Source: Lachnospiraceae bacterium NC2004 (lineage in GTDB: Bacteria > Bacillota > Clostridia > Lachnospirales > Lachnospiraceae). Taken from it: 64,000 nucleotides of DNA. Positions 1-7,561 of this stretch are shown piece after piece. The DNA lies in the NCBI GenBank assembly GCA_000621905.1, contig JHXB01000009.1:62001-126000 (forward strand), read 5' to 3'. A program made the position numbers and the translations under genes. The first letter of the stretch is position 1. Each line of letters begins with the position of its first letter. The notes below the pieces were generated by a model, which saw only the letters and a list, made by a program, of their open reading frames with translations, was not told the origin of the DNA and did no database searches.

Positions 1-703
1 TGCTGTTTGTCTTAAGAGATATCTTTCCATTAAGAAAATCAGTGTATGCCTGCCTCTTCTCAGCCGCTTCCTGTAGCCATTTTTCTTCCAGTTCCTTCTT
101 TTCAGCGACTTTCTTATCTATCTTGTCCTGAACCTTTTTCTGTTCTCCGCGCTTTGTCCAGAAGCTACCTTTGGATTGTGCTTTCCAAACCTTTCCTCCA
201 GTTCCATTCTGATAGCCCATATGCCAGCCATCAGCTCTACAATCTTCTTTTGTAGCACCAATATGAGCCACAACATAACGCGAGCCACCAATTGACCTAG
301 CCCATTCTGGATATGGCGTGGTAAGTGCCTTTGTCAGATCGTCCAACACCCATTTTTCATATTTCGGATCATTTTTCATTGCCTTAAATCCTTCTTCCGA
401 AATATCAATTGACCAACTATCACACAGATTACTCGATGGCCATGGAATATTTGAAATCTTCTCATGGATATAATCCTTGTACTCCTCCATTGTCATATCC
501 TTTGTAGAAACAGTAGCTGTTTCCTCCAACGCTCCAGCTTCCTCAACCTTTGAAATTAGCGTGGATATGAAGGAATCCTTTTCACCGTTCACAGTTCCGC
601 TATTAATCTTCGAACCATTATTCACCGATGTCTTAGCCGTAACAGATTTGATAAAGCTGCTATAATAACTAGTCATTCCATTTACATTGATCGTATTGTT
701 CAT
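1..703 (-). CDS. Partial coiled-coil protein, DUF6033-like (tentative)
   Basis: The minus strand is open from the ATG at 703 to the window edge, so at least 234 residues are encoded and the C-terminus is missing. The N-terminal half is Ser/Thr/Asn-rich with no signal peptide. It is followed by a conserved-looking stretch rich in Trp and Gly (around residues 125-170, including WARSIGGSRYVVAHIG), then a highly charged Lys/Glu helical segment. I recall similar proteins in Lachnospiraceae under a DUF6033-type label, but that name comes from memory and is unverified. The gene starts 18 bp after the stop of the next minus-strand gene, which also ends in a charged helix, so the two form one operon behind the sigma-D-like promoter at 1663-1689. 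A flagellar or motility link is inferred from that promoter only. Confidence 0.6.
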   Translation of the reverse strand, partial: MNNTINVNGMTSYYSSFIKSVTAKTSVNNGSKINSGTVNGEKDSFISTLISKVEEAGALEETATVSTKDMTMEEYKDYIHEKISNIPWPSSNLCDSWSIDISEEGFKAMKNDPKYEKWVLDDLTKALTTPYPEWARSIGGSRYVVAHIGATKEDCRADGWHMGYQNGTGGKVWKAQSKGSFWTKRGEQKKVQDKIDKKVAEKKELEEKWLQEAAEKRQAYTDFLNGKISLKTNS

Positions 704-721
704 ATCATCACCAACCTTTTC

Positions 722-1561
722 TTATAAATAAAAACCATTAGGGATTGATACCCCCGCTCCATAAGCTGATAACACGCTTTCTGTGGTATCTCCAAAAGCA
801 AATGTTCCCGAGCCAAGCATCTGCTCGTTAAGAACAGCTTCTATACTTCTCCTGTGATAAATCTCTTCCTGAATACGTCTGCGTTCATCTGCAGCCTCTT
901 GGGTCCGTTCTATATTCTCACGCTCTTGCTTTGCATTTTTCTCCCTCTTTGCTTTCTGCTCTTCCTCGAATTGTCTTAATTCTTCTTCTGAAGGACCAGA
1001 TATGTGACCTCCGCCACCTGTTACTCGAAAATGTGCAATGTCTCCATTTTCGTCCAATGCAATCAAGTATGATAATACCCGTCCCGGTCTTGTAGGATGG
1101 TTTGCAATAAAACTATCAACTTTATCCATGACCTTTTGAGCCAGTTCAGGATTATTCTTCATTTTCACTTCCAACTCTGGCGGAACAACTATCGCCTTTC
1201 CCCCTAATGTAGAATCTAATCTAGCCTGAACACAAGAATCTACCATATCTGGATCTTTTCCCGTTGGTGTCCAATTCAGAACAGATTCATCAATGTCGTC
1301 CTCAAAAAATCTTTCAAAAGGAAAATCATTACGCTTCCATGTTCCCTGGGAGATTTTAGAAGCATCCATTACATGGTATTTAGCTCCGGGATATTTAGCT
1401 TTCAATGTGTCTTCAAAACTCAGTTCTATAGATACGGCATTATCGAAGGAATAGGTCTCTTTCAATGTATTCACAAAATCGGATGATGAAACCGACTTAT
1501 TCCTGATCTGATTTGCATAACTGTATGCACTTGCCACTCCGCTCGAACTGCTAATATCCAT
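722..1561 (-). CDS. Coiled-coil protein of unknown function, first gene of a sigma-D-like operon
   Basis: This encodes 279 residues with no signal peptide or membrane segment. The N-terminal 60 residues are Ser-rich. The middle carries a compact domain with a Gly-rich loop (GGGGHISGPS near residue 183). Residues about 190-240 form a strongly charged Glu/Lys/Arg coiled coil, and the tail is hydrophobic and Gly-rich. The start is well supported by a GGAGG box nine bases upstream of the ATG. It lies 18 bp upstream of the truncated partner gene and shares its architecture (soluble N-domain, then charged helix). The function is unknown; the family assignment (DUF6033-like) is tentative. The leader contains a near-consensus sigma-D promoter, the best clue that the protein belongs to the motility regulon. 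Confidence 0.7.
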   Translation of the reverse strand: MDISSSSGVASAYSYANQIRNKSVSSSDFVNTLKETYSFDNAVSIELSFEDTLKAKYPGAKYHVMDASKISQGTWKRNDFPFERFFEDDIDESVLNWTPTGKDPDMVDSCVQARLDSTLGGKAIVVPPELEVKMKNNPELAQKVMDKVDSFIANHPTRPGRVLSYLIALDENGDIAHFRVTGGGGHISGPSEEELRQFEEEQKAKREKNAKQERENIERTQEAADERRRIQEEIYHRRSIEAVLNEQMLGSGTFAFGDTTESVLSAYGAGVSIPNGFYL

Positions 1562-1662
1562 ATTCCACCTCCGTTACTATATAAAAAGCATCCGTAACAG
1601 GTACCTACCAATCCCTTGATTACAGATGCTCTCCTTAGCGTTTGTATAGTTTTCTGCATATT

Positions 1663-1689
1663 ATATCGGTCAAAGACACGGGTTTCTTA
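1663..1689 (-). promoter_or_regulatory. Sigma-D (FliA)-like promoter
   Basis: Read on the minus strand, this is TAAG, 15 bases, then ACCGATAT. The consensus for Firmicute sigma-D is TAAA-N15-GCCGATAT, so 10 of 12 positions and the spacing match. It lies about 100 bases upstream of the 722-1561 gene. The predicted leader (about 95 nt) is long but contains no other gene. Confidence 0.55.
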
Positions 1690-1782
1690 ATTCTTTCGTG
1701 AAAAAGACTATAAAATGATTAAGCATAATTACATCCGTCATACGAATCAGGCATTTCCATATATGAGAGTGCAAGTTTTTCG

Positions 1783-1930
1783 TTGACAATAACAGAGTCT
1801 TATTTTATAATATTCAAGTAATTATAGGCTTTTATTCATTAACAGCCTATAATTACTTGAATAGGCTATCATTATTATTGTGCTATTACAGTAAATATAG
1901 GCCACAGTCAAATCAAAGCCTATATTTACT
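1783..1930 (+). promoter_or_regulatory. abiE promoter with two palindromic operators
   Basis: There is a perfect promoter, TTGACA (1783-1788), 17 bases, TATAAT (1806-1811). Immediately downstream is a perfect 17-bp inverted repeat with arms at 1814-1830 (TCAAGTAATTATAGGCT) and 1844-1860. A second perfect 13-bp inverted repeat has arms at 1890-1902 (AGTAAATATAGGC) and 1918-1930. Both palindromes share the half-site core ATAGGC. AbiEi antitoxins of streptococci are known to bind two inverted repeats upstream of their own operon, and the layout here fits that autorepression. The rest of the 1562-1944 gap holds the divergent sigma-D-like promoter and nothing else recognisable. Confidence 0.75.
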
Positions 1931-1944
1931 CAAAGAGGTTTACT

Positions 1945-2487
1945 ATGTTATTATCCTATCCGGATTGTTTAAAAAAATGGCAATCAGATTATCAGATTAA
2001 AAAGCAAATATCAGAAGGTAATCTATATCAGATCGAGAGGGGAGTCTATTCTGACGTTCCCGATGTTTCTACGCTGGCCGTTATTGCCTTTAAATACCCA
2101 AAAGGGATAATGACCATGGATAGTGCGTTCTATTATCACGGTCTTACAGATGTAATTCCGGACGAATTCCATATCGCAACAGACAAACACGCTATTTATA
2201 TTAGTGATAAGCGCATACATCAATATTACGTACTTTCCGATTTATTAAATATCGGTGTTACAACCATGGAACGGAGAGATGCGACTATCAGGATTTACGA
2301 TAAAGAAAGAATGCTGATAGAGCTCCTTAGGTTTAAAAACAAATTCCCCTTTGACTATTACAAAGAGATCATCGGTAACTACAGAAGTCTTATCTATGAT
2401 CTGGATATTGAGCGTATACAGGACTATGCGGAGAGCTTTCCGAGAAATAGAATGATCAGCGACGCTCTTGAAATGGAGGTATTTTAA
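1945..2487 (+). CDS. abiEi: AbiEi-family antitoxin (type IV TA, autorepressor)
   Basis: This 180-residue protein opens with a winged-helix-like segment (residues about 8-50, containing QISEGNLYQIERGVYSD, the typical AbiEi signature). It continues with the antitoxin domain, including a segment of the type MDSAFYYHGLTDVIPDEFHIAT. AbiEi proteins neutralise AbiEii nucleotidyltransferase toxins and repress their own operon. The start ATG follows an AAAGAGG box 7 bases upstream. The stop overlaps the start of the toxin gene as TAATG, so the pair is translationally coupled. The protein is at the short end of the family. Expression is probably governed by the promoter and two palindromes at 1783-1930. 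Confidence 0.85.
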   Translation: MLLSYPDCLKKWQSDYQIKKQISEGNLYQIERGVYSDVPDVSTLAVIAFKYPKGIMTMDSAFYYHGLTDVIPDEFHIATDKHAIYISDKRIHQYYVLSDLLNIGVTTMERRDATIRIYDKERMLIELLRFKNKFPFDYYKEIIGNYRSLIYDLDIERIQDYAESFPRNRMISDALEMEVF

Positions 2488-3293
2488 TGACAACAATAAA
2501 AGAAATGATCCGGCAGGCTAATGCAGATGGATATGTTGACGATAATGCAGAAGCAAAGGTATGTCAGGATGTTGTACTTAAGGCAATTTCTGAAAGTACG
2601 CTCAGCAGAAATGTCACAATCAAAGGCGGCGTTGTAATGCGGAGCATATCAAAGGATGCCAGAAGAGCCACACAGGATATGGATATCGATTTTATCCGTT
2701 ATTCTCTCGGCGATGATTCGATTCGCCAGTTTATTAAAAAGCTTGATTGTCTTGAAGGTATTCACATCAGGCAGACGGGCGAGATAACTGAACTCAAGCA
2801 ACAGGATTATCATGGCAAGCGTGTCTATATTATTATTTCCGATGATACCGGCGACTCCATAGAAAGTAAGATTGATCTTGGTGTGCATAAGAATCTTAAC
2901 ATAGAACAGGAAGAATATTGCTTTGACATTGCCTGCTATGATGGCAGTGCTACTTTGCTTATTAACTCAAAAGAGCAGATGTTTACCGAGAAGCTTCGCT
3001 CTCTTTTGAAATTCGGTCCGAACTCAACACGCTATAAAGATGTTTTTGATATGTTCTATCTTGCAGATAAGGTTGATACCAAAAGGCTATTACAATGTTT
3101 GAATACATTTGTCATATCTGATACTGGCATGAAGGAAAACGATATGGAAGCAGTGGTAAGAAGGATCACAAGAACATTCTCATCGAAAAGATATATTGAT
3201 AGGCTGACTGATTCAAAAAAGAACTGGATTGGCGAGGAAATACCTACCGTCACAGCGAGACTGATCGAGTTTCTGAAATCATTGGATTTATAA
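2487..3293 (+). CDS. abiEii: AbiEii/AbiGii-family nucleotidyltransferase toxin
   Basis: This 268-residue protein has the DNA polymerase beta-like nucleotidyltransferase core of AbiEii toxins. A GG-x-V/L motif near residue 48 (KGGVVMRS) is followed by RATQDMDIDF near residue 60, whose two Asp residues correspond to the metal-binding DxD. A later Lys-Glu-Gln-Met segment (NSKEQMFTEKL) matches the conserved KEQ..EK region of the family. These toxins transfer nucleotides (GTP binding has been shown for some) and cause reversible growth arrest during phage infection. The start overlaps the abiEi stop. The gene ends with no clear terminator, facing the convergent ROK gene. Confidence 0.88.
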   Translation: MTTIKEMIRQANADGYVDDNAEAKVCQDVVLKAISESTLSRNVTIKGGVVMRSISKDARRATQDMDIDFIRYSLGDDSIRQFIKKLDCLEGIHIRQTGEITELKQQDYHGKRVYIIISDDTGDSIESKIDLGVHKNLNIEQEEYCFDIACYDGSATLLINSKEQMFTEKLRSLLKFGPNSTRYKDVFDMFYLADKVDTKRLLQCLNTFVISDTGMKENDMEAVVRRITRTFSSKRYIDRLTDSKKNWIGEEIPTVTARLIEFLKSLDL

Positions 3294-3424
3294 AAAGATT
3301 TAAGCTTCAAAAAAATATTTAAAATTTTTGGAACACATGGAACATTTGACCCTCTTTCATGCTTATAAATTCTAACAGTATTTACTGTCTTATGACGTCC
3401 CGCCTAATACCACCCTGTTTACAT

Positions 3425-4321
3425 TTATTTCGTCTTATCAAATGCAAGGTAAGCAGCTCCAATGAGCCCTGAATCCTCGCCTAATGCTGTCTTAACAATC
3501 TTGACAGATGGTCTTAAAACTTCAAAGACTTTGCTCTTAACCATCTTCTCAATATCTTCAACATATCCGTCAATTTTAAGAGCAACAGAACCACCAAGAA
3601 TAACGATTCCCGGATCTACAGTTGCATATAGAGTTGCAATAAAGTTGGCAAGATAGGTCTTGGATTCATTAATAATCTCGATTGCTTTAGCATTTCCCTC
3701 AAGTGCCAACGCGTTAACATCACCTGCGTGATTAACATCAAGTCCGGCATTCTTAGCCCTTGTGGTGATGGCTGTACCGGAACAGATTGCCTCTATCGCG
3801 CCTGCTTTAAGGTTGCCTTGAACAGGCCCGCCCTCTTTGACAATGCAGTTGGCAACTTCCATAGCGTACCCGCGACTTCCGATAAATATCTCCTTATCTA
3901 TGACAAGTCCGGCACCTATGCCTGTTGATATTGTAAGGAATTGAACAATATTGTACTTGCTTCCTGCTCCGACAGTGGCCTCACCTAACGCAGCTAAATT
4001 AGCGTCATTGTTAAGAAATGTAGGAAGACCGGTCTGTGAATTGAGCTTAGTAGTTATAGGATAGTTATGCCACTCACCTCTTAAGTTAGGTGGTGTCAAA
4101 ACCTTGCCTTCAATCAAATCAAGCGGTCCCGGACATGACATACCGATTCCGCAGATAGAGTAATCGTAAGACGCAATAATCTTAACGATCTCTTCAAGAG
4201 TAATATCAGGATGCATAGGATTCGTAGTGAATTGCTTCCTGTCAACAATATTCATGCGCGAATCTACAAGCGCAACTCTAGTATTAGTCCCCCCGACATC
4301 AATAGCAATAGCGTAATTCAT
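3425..4321 (-). CDS. ROK-family sugar kinase-like protein lacking the usual zinc motif
   Basis: This 298-residue protein is a typical ROK/glucokinase by its N-terminal phosphate loop (IDVGGTNTRVALVD, residues 7-20), the GIGMSCPGPLD segment, the catalytic region FLNNDANLAALGEA (Asp as base) and the STGIGAGLVID adenosine loop. ROK kinases phosphorylate glucose, N-acetylglucosamine, mannose or related sugars with ATP. The canonical CxCGxxGCxE zinc site expected after the catalytic loop is absent. In its place is a segment beginning CIVKEGGPVQ with a single Cys. It is therefore a divergent member and the substrate cannot be named. It stands alone, downstream of nothing obvious on its strand, with the pseudopilin gene 32 bp upstream. 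Confidence 0.85.
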   Translation of the reverse strand: MNYAIAIDVGGTNTRVALVDSRMNIVDRKQFTTNPMHPDITLEEIVKIIASYDYSICGIGMSCPGPLDLIEGKVLTPPNLRGEWHNYPITTKLNSQTGLPTFLNNDANLAALGEATVGAGSKYNIVQFLTISTGIGAGLVIDKEIFIGSRGYAMEVANCIVKEGGPVQGNLKAGAIEAICSGTAITTRAKNAGLDVNHAGDVNALALEGNAKAIEIINESKTYLANFIATLYATVDPGIVILGGSVALKIDGYVEDIEKMVKSKVFEVLRPSVKIVKTALGEDSGLIGAAYLAFDKTK

Positions 4322-4353
4322 ATCTTATACCTGCCTGTCGTGTTCGTTATATA

Positions 4354-4947
4354 TTAGTGTTGTATACCTTCTTCATCCCAGCCTGAAATATCAAGATCTT
4401 TCGAGCCGCCCAAGAATAACTTGTCAGTAACTTTAGAATGTACAGCTGCAGTTGTTGTACCTATCCAAACTGAAACGCTGTCATCTCTGTCGATATAAAA
4501 ATATATATTATAAGGCTGGTTGGTCGATGGATCTCTGGTAGCCTTAGAAGTCGGCTTAAACTGATCATCTATGCTGGTGAGAGGGTCGTTGGGATTGATA
4601 GCCAATAAAGCCCTAAGCTCCTTGTCGAGATTCTGACTATATCCTGATTGGGTGGTGTCAAAAAGATCGGTAAAAACATGAACGGTCTCAATGTAACTAC
4701 CTGTACCGCCCGGAATTGTGTCAACCACATTAGGATCAGCAAGAGCGTCAGTCAAAGAATCTCTTATGTTATCAATCATCTTGACATCTCTAGACTGCCT
4801 TGAATGCTCAATGTATTTAATTAAAGCGGGCGTCAAAGCGCCTGCTAAAACAACAATGATTGCGATAACAACAAGTAGCTCCACAAGGGACATACCGCGG
4901 TTATCCTTCATAAGGCAAATGTCACTGTCTCGTTCTGTTTCATTCAT
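4354..4947 (-). CDS. Type IV pseudopilin-like protein with prepilin leader
   Basis: This 197-residue protein has a class III signal: an 18-residue charged leader ending in Gly, cleavage before MSLVELLVVIAI (Glu at +5), then a hydrophobic helix to about residue 45. The rest is a soluble globular domain predicted outside the membrane. Such proteins are cleaved and N-methylated by prepilin peptidase and assembled into type IV pili, competence or secretion pseudopili. No other pilus genes are nearby, so this is an orphan minor pilin. The ATG at 4947 has a GGGAGAG box upstream. A later Met just before the leader is possible but has no ribosome binding site. Confidence 0.8.
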   Translation of the reverse strand: MNETERDSDICLMKDNRGMSLVELLVVIAIIVVLAGALTPALIKYIEHSRQSRDVKMIDNIRDSLTDALADPNVVDTIPGGTGSYIETVHVFTDLFDTTQSGYSQNLDKELRALLAINPNDPLTSIDDQFKPTSKATRDPSTNQPYNIYFYIDRDDSVSVWIGTTTAAVHSKVTDKLFLGGSKDLDISGWDEEGIQH

Positions 4948-5046
4948 ATTATCTCTCCCGTCTATAAAAAAACAAAACCGTCAAGATAATTTTACTATTA
5001 TATGAACAAAATGTAAACAAAAACATTAGGATGTTTGATGTATTTA

Positions 5047-5967
5047 TCAGCCTCCGAGAGCGATCATTCTGTCGATGGATTTCTTGGCTCCTTTGATAAC
5101 ATCATCAGACAATGTAATCTCCTCGCCGCCGGTGCCATTCATTGTGTTAAGAACGTCGACGAGTGTTGTCATTTTCATATTATGACAAATGAGACCGACA
5201 GATAAAGGATAAAACATCTTGTCAGGGCACTCGTATTGCAAATGTTCAACGATACTTGCTTCGGTTCCGATTATAAATTCTTTGGCGTCTGACTTCTTGG
5301 CGTAGTCCATGATTCCGGTTGTACTTCCGACATAATCTGCCAACTCTACAACTTCAGCTCTACACTCCGGATGTACTAAAAACAGGGCATCAGGATGTGC
5401 TGACTTGGCTTCATCTACCTCATCTTTGGTGATTCGCATGTGTGTAGGACATCCGCCCTGGAAGAACTTGAAATCCTTGTTCGGATGGCGTTTTGCAATC
5501 CAGCCGCCAAGGTTAGGATCGGGAACAAAGAGAATCTTATCATTTTCAATATTGCCGATAATCTTGTCTGCGGAAGAGGAAGTGACGATTGTGTCGCAAA
5601 TAGTCTTGAGCTCGGTAGATGTGTTGATGTATGCGACGGTCTCGTATCCCGGATACTTCTCCTGAAGTCCCTTTAGAATAGGGATGTCTATCTGATCTGC
5701 CATAGGACAGCCTGCGTTTGGATTGGCAAGATAGACTGTCTTGTCAGGGGACAAAACCTTGACGGTCTCAGCCATGAACCTAACTCCGCACATAATGACA
5801 TTCTTGTTAGGCACTTTGGATGCCTGTACCGAGAGGCCGTAAGAATCTCCGGTGAAATCTGCAATCTCGACAATCGAATGCGCCTGATAGGCGTGAACGA
5901 GGATGCAGAAATCCTTCTCTTTCTTAAGTCTCATAATCTCATCTTGTATATCTTTAGTAGTACGCAT
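5047..5967 (-). CDS. nadA: Quinolinate synthase NadA
   Basis: This 306-residue enzyme condenses iminoaspartate with dihydroxyacetone phosphate to quinolinate, the second step of de novo NAD synthesis. Three Cys with the family spacing (C87 in NAGCPMAD, C173 in GGCPTHMR, C261 in LICHNMKM) are the expected ligands of the oxygen-sensitive [4Fe-4S] cluster. HAYQAHSIVEIADFTGDS at the start and HPEC near residue 202 are also family hallmarks. The start at 5967 was chosen because AAGGAG precedes it directly. The frame stays open for 30 more residues upstream, but that stretch is translated from two copies of a palindromic repeat and is not protein. It is divergent from nadB-nadC-niaR. Confidence 0.95.
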   Translation of the reverse strand: MRTTKDIQDEIMRLKKEKDFCILVHAYQAHSIVEIADFTGDSYGLSVQASKVPNKNVIMCGVRFMAETVKVLSPDKTVYLANPNAGCPMADQIDIPILKGLQEKYPGYETVAYINTSTELKTICDTIVTSSSADKIIGNIENDKILFVPDPNLGGWIAKRHPNKDFKFFQGGCPTHMRITKDEVDEAKSAHPDALFLVHPECRAEVVELADYVGSTTGIMDYAKKSDAKEFIIGTEASIVEHLQYECPDKMFYPLSVGLICHNMKMTTLVDVLNTMNGTGGEEITLSDDVIKGAKKSIDRMIALGG

Positions 5968-5989
5968 AGTAATCTCCTTATGGTGTAAT

Positions 5990-6067
5990 AAGTACTCAAA
6001 GGGGACAGTCCCCCCTGGGTAGTTAGCGGCTAAGTACTCAAAGGGGACAGTCCCCATTGGGTAGTTA
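5990..6067. repeat. Two tandem GGGGACAGTCCCC palindromic repeats in the nadA leader
   Basis: There are two copies, 5990-6025 and 6031-6067. Each consists of AAGTACTCAAAGGGGAC, a central A, then GTCCCC and GGGTAGTTA. The unit is an imperfect palindrome of about 36 bp that would fold into a stable hairpin. Placed between the nadA promoter and its ribosome binding site, it becomes part of the nadA mRNA leader. The same unit recurs across the window. Confidence 0.9.
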
Positions 6068-6079
6068 ACAATTGCAAAT

Positions 6080-6154
6080 ATTATATCATCTAGCTAATGT
6101 AATTTCAACTGACAAGACACCTGTGTTGACAACTGTAAAATGCTATGGTATAAT
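6080..6154. promoter_or_regulatory. Divergent nadA / nadB promoters with candidate NiaR operator
   Basis: The minus-strand promoter for nadA reads TTGAAA (6108-6103), 17 bases, TATAAT (6085-6080). The plus-strand promoter for nadBC-niaR reads TTGACA (6126-6131), 17 bases, TATAAT (6149-6154). The two -35 boxes are only 17 bp apart. The DNA between them (6109-6131) carries GACAC-CT-GTGT flanked by TGACA and TTGACA, a short imperfect palindrome. NiaR represses NAD genes when nicotinic acid is plentiful, so one operator here could block both promoters. The promoters are seen; the operator assignment is inferred. Confidence 0.65.
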
Positions 6155-6207
6155 GCAGCAAAAGGAGCGGGAAATCAAGGCGGATAGTCCGTTTACATTT
6201 TCCGAAT

Positions 6208-7551
6208 ATGTTTATGACTACAGATATACTAATTGTCGGTAGTGGTTGCGCGGGTCTTTACTGCGCGTTGAAGCTGCCGAATGACAAAAACATTACAATT
6301 ATTACCAAGCGTGAGGTCGAGAAGTCGGACAGTTTTCTGGCTCAGGGCGGAATGTGCGTCATGAAGTCTGAGGATGATTTTGATTCTTACTACGAGGACA
6401 CCATGAAGGCGGGACATTATGAGAATGATCCTGATGCCGTTAAGCAGATGATTTTAGAATCGCCTAAGGTCTTAGAAGATTTGATTAGCTACGGTGCCGA
6501 TTTTCACAGAAATGAAGACGGTTCGCTTGACTACACGAGAGAGGGCGGACACCACGAGAAGCGTATAGTTTTCCACGAAGATCAGACCGGGCGTGAGATA
6601 ACATCCAAGCTATATGACAAGGTTAGACAGCTATCTAATGTTAAAATCTATGAGTTTACCAAGATGGTAGATTTGATTGTTGAAGATAACATTTGCTACG
6701 GAGCCGTTGTCAGAAAGCCTGATAAGACATTTGACACGATCACTGCGGATGTCACAGTTTTAGCAAGTGGTGGTATCGGTGGGCTTTACAAGCAGTCGAC
6801 TAACTGGCGTAATCTGACTGGCGATGCGCTTGCGATTTCCATGAAGTATGGCATTAAGCTTAAGCACATCAATTACATTCAGGTTCATCCGACAACATTT
6901 TACACGGAGGACACCTACGACAGAACATTCTTGATTTCGGAGTCGGTGAGAGGTGAGGGTGCCCTGATTTACGACAAGAACATGAATCGCTTTACGGATG
7001 AGCTTGCGCCGAGGGATGTTTTGACTGCCGAGATCAGAAAGCAAATGAAGACTGACGGCACCAAGCATGTCTGGGAGGACATGAGACCGATTGGTTCCGA
7101 AGAGCTTAATTCGCATTTTCCTTATATTGTCAATCATTGTAGGGAAGCGGGGTATAACCCTGAGGAGGAGTGCATCCCGGTTGCACCTGCGCAGCATTAT
7201 TTTATGGGCGGGATTGATGTTGATCTTAAGGGACACACATCTTGCAAATGCCTTTATGCTATCGGTGAGACTGCCTGCAATGGGGTTCATGGACGAAACA
7301 GGCTGGCGAGCAATTCGTTACTTGAGAGCCTTGTCTGGGGCGAGCAGGCAGCATTTGACATAAGTAATAATCCTGATAAAGTTGCCGACAGAGCTAAGGG
7401 AGAAGAGTTAGCAAGCGCTTTAAATATGGATGATTACGCCAAGGATGTTGACCTCTCGAAACGTTACCGTGAGATGGTTCTTAATGAGATAGACAGAGTT
7501 AATGAAGCCGAGGGCTTAGAGGGCATCGGCATTGATATTAGAGAGATGTAG
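6208..7551 (+). CDS. nadB: L-aspartate oxidase NadB (short form)
   Basis: This 447-residue flavoenzyme oxidises L-aspartate to iminoaspartate, feeding NadA. The FAD-binding Rossmann loop is at the N-terminus (ILIVGSGCAGLY). Active-site segments characteristic of the fumarate reductase/NadB family follow (QVHPTTF, SESVRGEGA, PRDVLTAEI), and the FAD C-terminal signature GRNRLASNSLLESLVWG is intact. Members such as the E. coli enzyme have about 540 residues; this one lacks much of the C-terminal helical domain. ATG at 6208 or 6214 is possible; neither has a good Shine-Dalgarno sequence, the nearest AAAGGAG being about 40 bases upstream. It is the first gene of the nadB-nadC-niaR operon. Confidence 0.93.
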   Translation: MFMTTDILIVGSGCAGLYCALKLPNDKNITIITKREVEKSDSFLAQGGMCVMKSEDDFDSYYEDTMKAGHYENDPDAVKQMILESPKVLEDLISYGADFHRNEDGSLDYTREGGHHEKRIVFHEDQTGREITSKLYDKVRQLSNVKIYEFTKMVDLIVEDNICYGAVVRKPDKTFDTITADVTVLASGGIGGLYKQSTNWRNLTGDALAISMKYGIKLKHINYIQVHPTTFYTEDTYDRTFLISESVRGEGALIYDKNMNRFTDELAPRDVLTAEIRKQMKTDGTKHVWEDMRPIGSEELNSHFPYIVNHCREAGYNPEEECIPVAPAQHYFMGGIDVDLKGHTSCKCLYAIGETACNGVHGRNRLASNSLLESLVWGEQAAFDISNNPDKVADRAKGEELASALNMDDYAKDVDLSKRYREMVLNEIDRVNEAEGLEGIGIDIREM

Positions 7552-7561
7552 GAGGTATATT

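Noticed and set aside
46-665. Plus-strand frames at the left end
   Set aside because: They oppose a continuous minus-strand gene with coherent protein sequence.
5968-6057. N-terminal extension of NadA by 30 residues
   Set aside because: It is translated from two palindromic repeats; the downstream ATG has the RBS and gives the family-typical length.
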